The notes beneath the pieces are model-generated. The model ran no database searches. It was not told where the DNA came from and was given only the letters and a program-made list of their open reading frames with translations. From Cyclina sinensis (taxonomy: Eukaryota > Mollusca > Bivalvia > Venerida > Veneridae): 64,000 bases of DNA. A program made the translations under genes and the position numbers. Where the stretch lies: contig JAAONU010000016.1 of the NCBI GenBank assembly GCA_012932295.1, positions 39,153,241-39,217,240 on the forward strand. The letters run 5' to 3'. Shown piece after piece: positions 23,501-35,617 of this stretch (within the stretch, counting starts at the first letter, position 1; the number at the start of each line of letters is the position of its first letter).

Positions 23501-23999
23501 CAGCTTTGAAATTATTTTTAGTTGCCTTATCGTAGCGATGATGTACCTTCTAAAAGGTTAATGTAAACTGTGACATATAAAACAGTGCTTTTAAGCGGTT
23601 GGTCTTGAATCATTTCGTCATTCATTTACATTTCTTCTGAATAAATCTGATTTCTCCCCTAGGGAGAAGCTATTAAAGGCAAAAAAGACACAGTAATGTA
23701 AGAAAGATTGACGTTGGTTAACAAATATATAGATCTTTAATAGATAGTTTTCGAGAAATATATGTTTCATAGACACTACATATCTCAATGAGAGCCTAAA
23801 CAACGACTCGTTTTGAATTTTAGTTATTTAAAGATACAAAATTATATTTGCCAGAGTAGTGAAATGAAACATGTCTCCGTTCTGTTGTGTAAGAAATTAT
23901 ACAGGTTTTATTCACACTAACCTCCCCTTTTATGGCAAGGAACGGAATTTCTAGCCGATGGATCTGAAATATAAATCTATATTTACAATGTGGTTCCAG
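20528..23999. other. AT-rich non-coding DNA upstream of the POLL exons
   Basis: No exon with the pol X catalytic DxD (DVDVLI-type) or the GSYRRGK-type motif could be found, nor any other gene. Holds a small 22-bp tandem triplet (about 22137-22205). Short open frames (22711-22935, 23618-23803) lack any family signature. Confidence 0.5.
22137..22205 (+). repeat. 22-bp tandem repeat, three copies
   Basis: CCCGTAAGTA recurs at 22141, 22163 and 22185 within units of the form acgtcccgtaagtatctata. Small and imperfect. Confidence 0.7.
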
Positions 24000-26391
24000 G
24001 TTTCTTGACCGACGATCTTGTCACCGCAGAAGATAACGGGCACCAGAAGAAGTACCTAGGCGTTTGCAAACTTCCCGGAGACGGCAGGAGGGTATTTTAT
24101 ATATTTTTCAAACATAGACTTTACGTTTTATTATGACTTCGTAACAAGTACTTTATGAGACGGTGAGATAACCCCTTAGTCAAGTATTAAAAAGTGCACA
24201 TCGATAAACGCTCATTAATTTAGGGTTCGAGTTTCGCAACCGACCTGACTCCAGTTTTTAAGGAAGTTACTTAGCTATGAGGTACACTAGGATTTGTTAA
24301 TGTTTTTCGTAGAAAAAAAGGAAGATAAACAAAACCAGGCGTTTAAGAGTGTTGCATTTTAGCATTACTGAAGTCATAATTTTTGTTCGGAACTATGAGG
24401 ACCCAATAAAACTAACCTATGTGCAAAATTCTGAACGCAAAGATAAAATGATTTTGCTTCGAACCGTCTATTATTCTTTTTCTGTTCACAGTACCGACGT
24501 CTTGACATCATTGTTGTTCCATATGACGAGTACGCATGCGCACTGGTGTATTTTACCGGCTCTGCTCACTTCAACAGATCACTGCGTCATCTTGCGAAGA
24601 AAATGGGAATGTCATTGTCTGAACATTCTCTGAATACTGGCGTTGTTCGAAACGTAAGTTAAAGAATGTTACAAAGCGTAATGTTAGGATACGTGTGGCG
24701 GGCTATCGGATGGTAAAAGATAAACTTTTAAGTTACTTTATTTTATTATTCGAATGATTCAGGGTCAAAAAGGCCCAGAACTGAAAAGACCCAATACCAT
24801 AACGGCCTGGTCCAAAACCGTCCTAAGTATATTTCTTTTTGAGCTTATTTACCGTCGGTACCGGTTGCCCGTATGACCGACGCTCCCTGAAGAGATTAGT
24901 TATTTAATGTTGTGGGGTAGTCAGGAAAGATACAGAAAGCATCCTATTCCAGAGACACCCCTGGTTCTTCTGCATGCCCGGTGTATAGCACTAATACATG
25001 GAACCTCGGTTTAACGTCTCATCCGAAAGACTATTAATAATGTTAGGGGAGGAGTAGGGGATCGAACTAGGGACCCCTGGTTTACAAGTCCAGCGCGTTA
25101 CCACTGGACCACATCCGCTGCTAAAGTGTATTAAGTCTCAGTTTTTATGCACATATTTTTTTCACTCACACAGAAAACGTCAAAAGCAAAAACAAACTGT
25201 CACTGAAAATACAAATTAAAGAGAACCTCAAAAATAAGCGTCCATAATAATCACCAGATTAATGTCAATAAGATTAGTTATTTTTATAATTATTTTGTAG
25301 CTATAGCCTTTTCGTTGTCAAGGTCAAAACAGTCTGTCTGTTAAAACAATAACAAACTGTCGTGGAAACTATAAAACATCAAAGAGAACATGTTGCATTA
25401 ATTATCACCAGATTAATGTCGATTAGTGAATATTTTTTGTAACAATGATTTCTTTGTCACCTTGTGAATAACGTACCTATTACGTGTACCTTTGTTTTTA
25501 TACAATGTTGGCTTTTCTGGTCCAGGCCGTTTTTGGACCAGGCCTTTTTGGTAGTGGGCCGTTCTGACCTGATACCATTCGAATCGTTTAAATTAGAATT
25601 GTCCGTTTTTCCAGCGGCTAAGCGTTTCAAAAGCCAACTGTTACATTTTTTGTAATCTTGTAAAATAAAAAAAAAAGAATGATATTACAGTGTCATTGTC
25701 TATTCTGTTCCATTAAGTCGATCTTTTTCGGGGTTTATTTTTCCAGTTTGTGCCAAAAAGTTAACATACATGACGTGGGCAAACCGAGAGTTCTATATGG
25801 TAGGCCCGTATTGACATTGATGAAATTCGATGTGTTCTGTTAACGAAACACTGAATAATTCATTGCACTTCATTTTGAGGTTTCCTCATCTTGTATTATT
25901 TTTTCAAGTTCAGTTCAGTAAATGTACTCAGCTTGCACAGAATTATTTTGTTTTCCAAAGCTAAATTTTCGGCGTTTCTTTCTCAATGCGAATATTTTGT
26001 AAAGAGTTGTGAATTCCTTGACATGCGTATAAAAATCTGTATCTAATGGTCCTACATATTTGAACTTTTTTTTAAATATGTGAAGTTATTCGGCACTCTG
26101 TTTTATTAGTATGCATAAGAAGGTCCCCAACAACTTCCTGATGTTCCTTTTATACTGTCTGTAGAAATTCATTTGCACATCTTTCCATTTCGATTACCTA
26201 TTTCAGTGCTTGAAATCAGGTAGAAAAATGACATTAAAAAGATACACGTGTAGCTATAACTGTACAGTACTTTGAAATTTCAGGGAGCAGAGAAGATATT
26301 TGAGGGTACCCCGGTGCCAACACCAACTGAAGAATCCGTGTTCACTCAACTCGGTGTACCATACAGACCTCCCGAAGAAAGAGACCATTGA
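24000..26391 (+). CDS. POLL: DNA polymerase lambda, last three coding exons (partial)
   Basis: Exons 24000-24091, 24492-24653 and 26284-26391 join in phase: a split Gly codon at the start, then phase 0 at both joins, with GT-AG sites including GTAAGT after 24653. They encode the C-terminal end of the pol X catalytic domain, with [37 protein letters not shown] and the terminal [11 protein letters not shown]...[12 protein letters not shown] block. These match pol lambda rather than pol beta or mu. The RRLD Asp corresponds to the third catalytic aspartate, and YFTG to the dNTP-binding segment. The enzyme fills gaps in base-excision repair and non-homologous end joining in the nucleus. The stop TGA is at 26389. 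BRCT, 8-kDa, fingers and the DxD-bearing exons are not seen in the 24 kb upstream, so either a large intron precedes 24000 or this is a partial copy. Confidence 0.9.
24492..24653 (+). CDS. POLL: POLL exon with the third catalytic aspartate and YFTG motif
   Basis: 54 codons, phase 0 at both ends, between TTCACAG and GTAAGT. Carries RRLD (catalytic Asp), [11 protein letters not shown] (nucleotide binding) and MSLSEHSL. This is the most diagnostic of the three POLL exons. Confidence 0.92.
24748..25584. mobile_element. MITE-like element in the POLL intron with a nested SINE
   Basis: The left segment CGAATGATTCAGGGTCAAAA is matched by the complement of the right end (CGAATGGTATCAGGTCAGAA). Both sides carry AACGGCCTGGTCCAAAA-type blocks further in, giving imperfect inverted repeats of about 75 bp around 24748-24830 and 25515-25584. 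Between them lie a tRNA-derived SINE and two diverged copies (period about 157 bp, 25190-25440) of an AT-rich unit. No transposase. Boundaries approximate. Confidence 0.45.
24840..25125 (-). mobile_element. tRNA-derived SINE, minus strand
   Basis: On the minus strand the head (25123 downwards) reads GCGGATGTGGTCCAGTGG, with a pol III A-box-like TGGTCCAGTGG and B-box-like GTTCGATCCC. A body follows with a 'cctcggtttaacgtctcatc' block on the plus strand (about 24993-25025). The tRNA fold is broken in the T-stem, so this is a SINE head, not a working tRNA gene. Left limit approximate; no target duplication found. Confidence 0.6.
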
Positions 26392-26502
26392 CGTCATCAG
26401 ATCTGCATTATTGACCGCTGACGTCATTAAATTACCATAATTAACCTCTGCCAACGTGCAGTGCAGTTTTTGATGTTAGGAAAATCGTTATCAAACAGGT
26501 GC

Positions 26503-26508
26503 AATAAA
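26503..26508 (+). terminator. Poly(A) signal for POLL
   Basis: AATAAA 112 bp after the POLL stop codon, a normal distance for a short 3' UTR. Confidence 0.5.
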
Positions 26509-28068
26509 AGCCGCAACAAAGTGCGTATCTAATTTGATAAAGCAGCATGGTTAATTTCCTGGTTAATTAGATTCAGAATTCACAGTATGTGTAAGAAGAT
26601 AGGGAAGTTATAGGAGCTGCCAAGTCAATAAAATTAGCTCAAGGCATTTTGCAAATGTTTGTACAGTGTTTACAGCTAAACAAAAGTTCAGACGCAATGT
26701 TTTATAGTTTCGTAGACAGTTTTCTTGAATTCTTCCTTCTAATAATTGTAATTTTATTTTCTGGTTTACTACTTTAACATACATTATATTCATACATTAT
26801 CCAAATTTAGATGATGCTTGTACGTGGTATGAAATATTGCCTTCAAACTGATAAATTTTACGGGTTCAAAAGTTGTATGATTGTGGTTATAAGGATTTTT
26901 TGCTTGTTTTCAGAGTTGACATATCTATATTTTGTTTACATTTACATTTTACATAAATAACACCTGATATTATTACATGCATATTATTTATTTTGGTTCA
27001 TTATTGAATAATAACGCCTTTTCATCCATTTAAATTTTTTATTTTATATCGATTTGGAAGCAAGGTTTTTGCAACTTGTATTAAGCCCTTTCTTTGACTG
27101 CTTAGTGGGTCAATCAGATTTTAAACTCCTCAGAATTTATAATGTGTGTTTATTGTGGTGTAATCGTATTTTTTCCCCAGAAATTTTTAATAGAGATCTT
27201 TTTTGTAAATATTTTAATCAAATGATTGCTTTATTTTCACTAGCCTTTTTTAAATTTCGAAAGTTCCATAGCAGAAAAGGAGATTCTGGTTTTTTATCAA
27301 ACAGCTTGCTGGATTACACAGGGAGAATTTTTTTTTAAATAAACGTTTTTTGGATAACTAAGCCTCATTTTCAAGAAAACATTCCCTGGAAGTGAAACAA
27401 ACTCTTATCATTTATCATTGCTTGGGAAGGTCTGGGAAATTTGTGTAAAAAAGGAAAATCTAAGACCCTTGGGAGTGTGGATTAATCTAAAATATATCAC
27501 GGTATTACAGAGCTGGAGACAAGTGGTTATAGGGATTGGTGACCTCTGTTGTTTTTGTTAATATTTTTAATCCATTGAGAAATTAATGCATCAAAGTACG
27601 TTTAGATTAAGATTAGCCACAAATAAAACAGCGCAGGGCCTCATGCGGTGCTGTCATATTTTATCAGCGTTCAGTGGCAATTCATGATAAATGTAAAATC
27701 GGTAATCTGTTTTTATATGTGGTGCATTATAAATGAAATAACAGAAATTCCCGTGGTTAATGGCATACTATCTTTTTTGTTTATTTTGATGTTATGTTCC
27801 TCAAGGCAATATTTTGTTCTGTGTGATTCTAGTGTATTAAGTGTATTTAAAGTTTAAGCAGTCTATCTGTTTGAATTTTTGTACCTCATAACTGAGTATT
27901 TTTTCATTTCATTTTCTAGATTTTTTATTTCTTTTTTCATGTGTGTGTGAAAATGCACATAAAGGGTTCCTTCAGCAAGAAAAATAGACGTACACATTTT
28001 GTCTGGAATGTTTGTGATGTTTCTGATATAATTTACTAAGAAAAATAATTTTATTTTCAGTTGTTTTT
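26509..28068. other. AT-rich intergenic DNA
   Basis: No gene or bounded repeat recognised. Open stretches at 27054-27338 and 27648-27857 are Phe/Leu/Ile-rich translations of AT-rich DNA with no family signature. Confidence 0.5.
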
Positions 28069-28624
28069 ATGCCCCCGAAGGGAGGCATATTGTTTTTGAA
28101 CTGTCTGTCCGTCCATCAGTCCGTCCAAAAACTTTAACATTGGCAATAACTTTCTTATTATTAAGTGGATTTACTTCATACTTGGACACAACACCCCTTT
28201 GGACAAGACCTTTACACTGACCCTTAATTATTTGACCTTGACCCCTGATTGACCTTCACCTTAAAGATTCAATTGTTCAAAAACTTAAACATTGGCAATA
28301 ACTTCTTAATTAGTTAGTGGATATACTTCATACTTGGACACAACACCCCATTGGACAAGGCCTTTTCACTGACGTATACTTGTTTGACCTTGACCCCTGA
28401 ATGACCGTCATCTTGAAGATCCAATTGTCCAAAAACTTTAACATTGGCCATAACTTCCTAATTAGTAAGTGGATTTGCTTCATACTTGCACTCAACACCC
28501 ATTTGGATAAGACCTTCCCACTGACCTATATTTATTTGACCTTGACCCCTGAATGACTGGTTCTCAGATCAAAGGTCAAAGCACCACTTTCGGGGTCATT
28601 GTCATCTTACAGTGACAGTTCTTG
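28069..28624 (+). repeat. HINE-like repeat, 'ATGCCCCCGAAGGG' family, ~153-bp core units
   Basis: Starts after a T-run with ATGCCCCCGAAGGGAGGCAT, a small palindrome. Ends with CACTTTCGGGGTC (inverse of the CCCCGAA start), a weak TGTCA...TGACA hairpin and CAGTTCTTG. The core has three units of 152-153 bp marked by 'gtccaaaaactttaacattgg' type phrases near 28122, 28275 and 28428. No coding capacity. Confidence 0.7.
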
Positions 28625-28738
28625 TTTTTATTTATTTATTTTTTGTTTCCATTTCTGCCATGAATACACTGTTACTTTAGGAGTTTTCTCCTAAATTTTA
28701 TATGTAATATCAAGTTTGTCTTCCATTAAGTGTCACCT

Positions 28739-29345
28739 GGGTTTTTAGTGCTCAGGTGAGCTATTATGATCACCCATTGTCCTTTGTCTGTCTGTCGTCC
28801 ATCGACTGTCCACATCTACCTTGTGAACAATCTAGAGGTTACATTTCCCAAGCAATTGTCATGAAACTTTGTCAGAATGTCACACTTGTTGACTTCCAGG
28901 TTCTTTTTTTTACATAGGTCATGTTGGGTCAAAACTAGGTCACCAGGTCAAATCCTTGGAATGTTATGCTTAATGCTTCTAGCTTCTTTTTATATATGGG
29001 TCAAAACTAAGTCACCAGGTCAAATCATAGAAGGACATTGTGAACACTCTAGAGGCCAAATTTTCAATCCAAACATGAAACTTTTTCAGAATGTTTTGCT
29101 TGATCACTTTTAGGCTTTTTTCATAAATGGGTCATGTTGGGTCAAAAACTAAGTCACCAGATCAAGTCACAGAAAAACCTTCTGAACACTCTTGAGGCCA
29201 CTTTTTTTATCCAATCATCATGAAACTTTATCAGAGTGTTTTTGAGATGACTTTTTTGGGGCTCATATTTGGTTAAAAAAATGGACTAGGTCACTCGGAC
29301 AAATCATAGAAAAAACCTTTTTTAATAATCTAGCTCTCTTAAAGT
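28739..29345 (+). repeat. HINE-like repeat, CTCAGGTGAGC family, 3' end missing
   Basis: Begins with a T-run, GCTCAGGTGAGCTATTATGATC and 'ctgtcgtcc', then units with 'aaaactaggtcaccaggtc' related to the array at 12974-15414. No hairpin or CTTG end is seen before unrelated sequence at about 29345. Confidence 0.6.
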
Positions 29346-29513
29346 AATGTACATTTTTATGTGCATTCCCTAAACAGACATACATACAGAAATAGTTGAA
29401 TTATGCATGGCAAATTGAATTATTTTGACATGAGTTAAGTTTGGAAGTAGCCTAGATTTTAAGCTTAATACCATTTATTACAGTCAATATATATATTATA
29501 TGTGTGTGTTATT

Positions 29514-29890
29514 ATGCCCCCCCAAAGGAGGGCATATAGTTTTTGAACTGTCCATCTGTCCCTCATTCTGTCCAAAAACTTTAACATTGCCAATAACTCT
29601 GTTATTATTAAATGGATTTATTTCAGTTTCTTTGGATAAGGCCTTCCCACTGACATATATGACCTTGACCACTGAATGGCCTTGAAATCCAGTTGTCAAT
29701 AATTCTTTACATTGGCCGTAACTCCAGTTTGACTGAAAAATTTGTTTCTTGTTTGTACACAGCAACCCTTTGGGAGAAATCTTCCAAATGCATATATTTT
29801 TTACCTTGACCCCTACATGACCTTGACCTTGATGTCAAATTATCAGGAAGCACCACTTCGGGCATTGTCATCATTCAGTGACAGTTCCTG
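29514..29890 (+). repeat. Second copy of the 'ATGCCCCC' HINE-like family
   Basis: Begins ATGCCCCCCCAAAGGAGGGC and ends 'cattcagtgacagttcctg'. Has about two diverged core units. Open frames on both strands within it (29496-29765) are chance. Confidence 0.65.
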
Positions 29891-32880
29891 TTTTTAATTT
29901 AAGAGAAACACATCTTTCTGTGTTGTTGATGTAAGTCCTGCTTAAGATAATTATATACATTTTTACATGAATTATCATCATTGTATACATTCATGATTAA
30001 TATGCATGCTTTATGTATTACTTACTTATCATGTGCCAGACTGTTTTGCTACTCAGAATAATTGTAAATAACAAATGAAATAGATACAAAATATAACTTA
30101 TTCCATTGTGTTGCTATGTTTTGGGCAATGAAAGCTATGAATTACTTATTAAACATGTAAATATTGCATGAAGTTCATTATGTAAGTTAACTTATAGAAA
30201 GAAAGATTGCAATTTTGTTGTTCTTATACTTTTCATCCGGCTCCATCCTGTCACGTTCCAAATCTCCCATCATTTTAGGAAAGGACAAATCAAAATCAGT
30301 TATCAAGGGACACATCCGGTAATTTATATAGATTATTGTATACATTGAAATCCCTACATAAATGCATGCACAGATGATACAGAACTGTGAATTCAGTTAA
30401 AAAGACAGGCAAAATTATAATCATAGATATTTCACAATATCATATTGTTGTCTCAAATTTGCTTTTCTTTTGTATCAGAAACAGGCATTATGTGCCAGAA
30501 CAAAATACCATTCTGCCTAGGAAATGACTTGATTTACCAGAGTGTAAATAAGATCGACTATGGTAATGAATGACAGAGGCTTAAACAAAAGTTTGAATTC
30601 GTGTATCAGTTGTGATGTTGTAAATAAAATAGTTGAAATGTTATGCGAATATTCCAGATATAATTATTGACTGTTTTTTGTTTCAAAGCCATACATTAAA
30701 AATATATCAAGAATGTCTATGAGAGAAAACATACGAAAATTTTGAATGAAATGACAGTGATTCATTAGAAACAATTATATTGTAATCTAAGAAGACAATA
30801 ATATGATATAATGCAAAAGTTTAACAACGGTCATTTCCTTAAAATTCTTTGAGCAGACATTAAAAGCAATAAATAAAAAAGGATGCCAAATTTGGATCTA
30901 CATAACTTTTTATAATTTTTTCTCCCTTTCTTTTTTCTTTGAGGTTGGGGGCGGGGTGGGGGAGGGGGCTTTGTTTATCTTAAAGTATTTGATAATTTTA
31001 TCCTTAAGATAAAAAAGTATTCATTATATCAATCAACATGTACGAACAAAAGAAATAAGGAAAAAAGAAAGGATGAGCGAACCGTTGAATGAATGAATGA
31101 AATTTTTACCACGACCAGTTTGTGTTAATGTAACATGTTATAACTCTTTCAGCTGACCAATTTAACACTCTTAAAGACTTCGAATTAAAAAAAATGCAAC
31201 TGAAAAATTACAATAGCAAAGTATGAGCCTCGGCGTAAATCTTTGCCTCCTTCCTTCACCTCCTATCAAGCAGACAGTCCTACATTTATTATCTGTTGAC
31301 AAAATTTAACCCATTTATGCCTTACAGACTATGCCATCCTCGTCAGCTGGACGATTCCATTTTTTATTAAAAGGGTTTCTGGTTTCAGCTCCCTTAAATA
31401 AACAGTGTAGACCCTAATCAGACACGATCTGGGTCTGCACTATTGGCCTATGTCTACTTTTGTAGACGCTATGCATTATTAATGGGGTGGAGGTCCATCT
31501 GTGCTGGTCACTCATAAACTGGGACCTTAATAATAATAATGCATGTTTTGTATTATTAACTACATATTTACTTAGCAGTTGTTTTACAATACGGTCTAAC
31601 TGAGAAAAAGATGAGTTGAAGGTTTGATTCTACATGTTTCAAATTTTGGGGAAAACGTAAGTATATATATGTATAATATAATATGGTAGCCTATATTAGG
31701 TTTATTGTATATATATATGGATTGCCCCATATATAAATGTGATTTAGTGTAGTTCTGTACACCTAAGGGAAAATAGAGAATAAAAGAACATTCAGACATC
31801 TTTTGTAGAGCCTGAGGCAGTCATAACCATAATCATTGGAATGTAATTTGATTAACAGCAACGTCGCTTTAAGGCCGCCAAAATTCCTCGCACAAGTGTC
31901 AAGGGAAATAACAAGTTTCAAACATAAAGGTAGCCTAAAATGAATTAACTCCCTTAAACTTTTTATGGGCGATTCTTTGAAATGAAAAATAGTCACTGTT
32001 TTGTGTTAGGGCGTGCTCGTGAATTACGTATAGGCAAGCTTTTCGTGACTGTGATCTCACTCTCTTGACTGACGGAATGTTCTCTTGGCTGACGGAATGA
32101 TGATTAACTTCCACATGGGTCTTTCAAGTAGAAGATGGTCTTGCTGTTTGAATGAACCTGAGTAGAATGACCTGCTTTCACAAAGGCTATGATAGATCTA
32201 CTCTTTCTCTTTTCAAGAAATATTCCGACTAGATATAGAGGCTAGTTGTATCCTCCCGTGGATCTAGATCTTGAGATACATTTTCATCTTTTTTAACACA
32301 CACTATCCTGTAATATTTCTATTCTCACCAATACAATTGTGTTACTTGTAGTCTCCTACACATTTCTACTATATACTTCTAGCACTGACGCGCACCTGCA
32401 CATAATGCTGAGCTCTGACAAGTGTGCTGCAGTATGAATAGATAGATAGATAGAGATAGTTCGCAAAGTCCAAAAGTCTTTAGATCTATAGGTGTACCAA
32501 TGTCTTTAGATCTACATACAAGAATTTCTTCCAACACATCTAAAAAGAAAAAAAAGCTCACAAGGGTCAACTTTTTCTTCGTACTTTTTCAACTTCAAAA
32601 TGATTTAAATTTAAACACGTGCCATTTAAACTTTCCGTTTTTCCCGCGTGATATTGTTGCCAGAGAACGTCTGCCTACGTGAGAAAGTAGATCGTTGACC
32701 TATATAATATTACGCATACAGTTAGAAATATTTCATCATAGAAATGATTAATTTCATATTCCGATTTAAATAAGTAAATATATTGTACTATATTAGTATT
32801 CATACTAAAATTTAATCTTTGAATTTATGTAGATGTCTATATATAAAGTTTATCAACTATAAAATATTGGACCTATTTCA
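29891..32880. other. AT-rich intergenic DNA
   Basis: No gene recognised. About 31300-31530 looks repetitive ('gacacgatctgggtctgcac', 'tctacttttgtagac' inverted repeat), possibly a MITE fragment, but I cannot bound it. A G-rich tract lies at 30946-30969 and GATA repeats at 32438-32456. Confidence 0.4.
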
Positions 32881-33178
32881 TATGTTCAGTCACTTCCGGC
32901 GTATGTGTTTACTTCCGTAGAAGTGAAAATATTCACCCCTAGAATCATCCGGTCAACGTTAAACAACGCAAATATACAACACGGAAGAATGTTTTAGACT
33001 GTTAGGTTGGAATTGAAAGCAACCGCATATGGTTGTAAGATACACAGACTAAAATGAATGAATAGAATTTAACACTCTGATTAACTTAAAACGCCAGTTT
33101 CGGAGATAGACTGAGATCTGTCAAAATGACCCTGCAAACACTGATCACACATGACTCCAGCAATTTTCTAAACTTTAG
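32881..33178 (+). promoter_or_regulatory. Probable promoter and 5' UTR exon of the KIAA0232 orthologue
   Basis: Two ETS-type sites on the plus strand, ACTTCCGG (32892-32899) and ACTTCCG (32911-32917), in a TATA-less stretch with more CpG than its surroundings. It ends near a donor-like CTTTAG|GTAATG at 33179. It is the best candidate start within the 2.7 kb before the first coding exon. Inference from motifs only; no transcript evidence is available. Confidence 0.4.
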
Positions 33179-35617
33179 GTAATGCACTTGATTTGTTTTG
33201 ATTTTGTAATTTCAATCGTGTGCTTGGTCGTTAAGTAACAATTATTTCTCTAAAGACTGTAGAAACTCGGATGTTTTCGAAGATGATTGCTGAATTCAAG
33301 GACAGTTTTGACAGGTGCCCCTCCCACATTTTGACAGTAAAATTTGACCATGATGGAATCGGTTTAAACTAGGCATAGCTGTTGGTGTGAATAGACATAA
33401 TTCAATGGTATTGTTGTACACACATAAGGGTTTGAAATGCAGATGAAAGTACTTTCTTCAAAGTCAAAATTTCTGTAGTAATGCTTGTGAATTATTTTCC
33501 TTGAAAGTCAATGATGTTTTCAGCTGAAGGTTAAGTCTATTTTCCTTTGGAAGTTTTTGAAACTTTGGAGCTCATATAACCTGTACAAAACTTGATGAAT
33601 GTAGAAGTTTGCTGAAATTCTGATTGGGTTTTGAACATACAACTTCTACTGATGCTGTTTGATGCACTGTCTTAATGCCATGTCAGATTCTTGTTTTTCT
33701 TTATATAAAACTTAGTTATTTTAGATCAGATGGGATACAGATTCATGTGACTATATTAATCCCACTTAACAACTATTTCCTAAGTTAAAACCAGAAATGG
33801 TGCAGAAAAGTTAGATTTTTTATAAAAGTTTAACAGATAACCTTCCAAATAACAAACCCACAGGAGAAACAAAGGTAGGTGAGAAAGGCTGTTCTGACTG
33901 TGATTTGGAGGGCAGTAGCACAGGGGTATGGCCAACATTTACATTTGAAGTCTAATAATAGAAAAAATTATTCATGGTCATTTCTACTCTTATCATTTAA
34001 GATAAAGAGAGTGAAATTTAATATCACATGTGATGCCTTGTGAGGATTGTAGTTGAGTCTTCATCTCTACTTACTGTTGTTGAATTTTACCATCTAGGTA
34101 TGCATAGAAGATGCAGGGAGTTTTCTTTTTTAAAGTCATTATTTTAGAACACCAGAGCTTAAATATCCATCTTATATTGATTAAGTTATTGCATTGTGTT
34201 GTTTAAGTAGGAAATACTTAGAGAAATTTATGTTGGCTATTTAGGTTATTGTTAATTATGATTAAAGTTAAAGTATAATGTCTGCCTTAAAGATAATAAT
34301 TGCAATATTCATCATTGTATACTAATGAAAAAATGTCCACTGTCAGAAAATCCCGTCAGACCAAGTTTATCCTAAAGAAGTGGAAGTTGACAAATTGTCA
34401 GCTTCTTAAAAGTGATAGGTTTATGTGAACAGGTATTCCACTTTTGTGAGAAATTGAAGAACATATATTCATACTCAGATGCCACATATCTGATCCCCAC
34501 CGAATTATTGTTGCATAAAGCTACACGATATTAAGCGGCCTACAGTAGATATTTTGGAATGATTAATTTGTTTACACTTCAAATTGGTGAGTGCTTCTTA
34601 TGGTCTGGTAGAATTTTTGTTGATATGAATTATGTTATTCATAATAAATTCAAAAGGACAAATCAGTTAACTTGAGTGTGTTATGCATCATCAAATATTG
34701 CCTACACACTATGCATAGATAGATGTTCATTATACAAAAGTGAATAGTACCCTTCTGTTCATATACCTCAGATGTAAACAAAAAATATATACATGTATTG
34801 AGTTTTTTCTGGCATTGTATTAGTTATCAGAAGCTCTGAAATAAATAAAGGATATGTAACATAACTGTCCATTTTATGTATTCAAAATAATTGTTTCTTA
34901 GAAATATAGAGGGCTTTAATAGAACAAAGTCATACTTAACAAATAGTCAAATACTGCCATTTTTTTCAGAATGCCACACAGTGCATAAACTGTCAGATCC
35001 ATGATTATGGATTCACGGAAGGGATTCATCTGTACTCGAAGTCATCTTCCTCAAGTTTTTTGTCACGATGTTTGTTAAGAGATTTGAATTTCATAATGAT
35101 TGTCTGTGAACGTTGTTAGTTATTGTTAAAAGGTATGGATACATATTATGTCTTCTGTAGAAAGTTACCTCTGATCTATGTAGGCTTGTATTTTAATTGA
35201 TTTATTTATACGAGAACAAGTATTAGGTATTCACCTTAAAAATTAATTGCTTGGGGCTGATTATAGAACAGCTTAGGGTAGCTATCTGTGGATTTGATAT
35301 AGAGTTCAAGTAATTGATACTATAATATAATAATAATATTGTAATAAGTGTATGATGTAAATACAAGAAATGATCATTTTTGCATGTGGATCAAAGAGCT
35401 TATTTGCTTGTCATTGCGAAGTGCTTCTCCTAACATGTAACACAAGATTATGTCAGAAACTGAACTTTCCATGTTGTAAAGCTAAAGCTTTCCTGGATTT
35501 TCCTAGTTTGATAGGGTCAGTGCAAAATTTGAGTAAATAAAATTAGGAGCTACAATTACTACATGAATGTGACTAGTTATTTGAACATAGGTGATAATCA
35601 CATCTTTTATATTTCAG

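Noticed and set aside
25048..25123. A tRNA-Thr(UGU) gene on the minus strand
   Set aside because: The anticodon loop reads TGT, but the T-stem does not pair and the sequence continues into a SINE body.
29496..29765. 89-residue minus-strand frame
   Set aside because: Falls wholly within an ATGCCCCC-family repeat.
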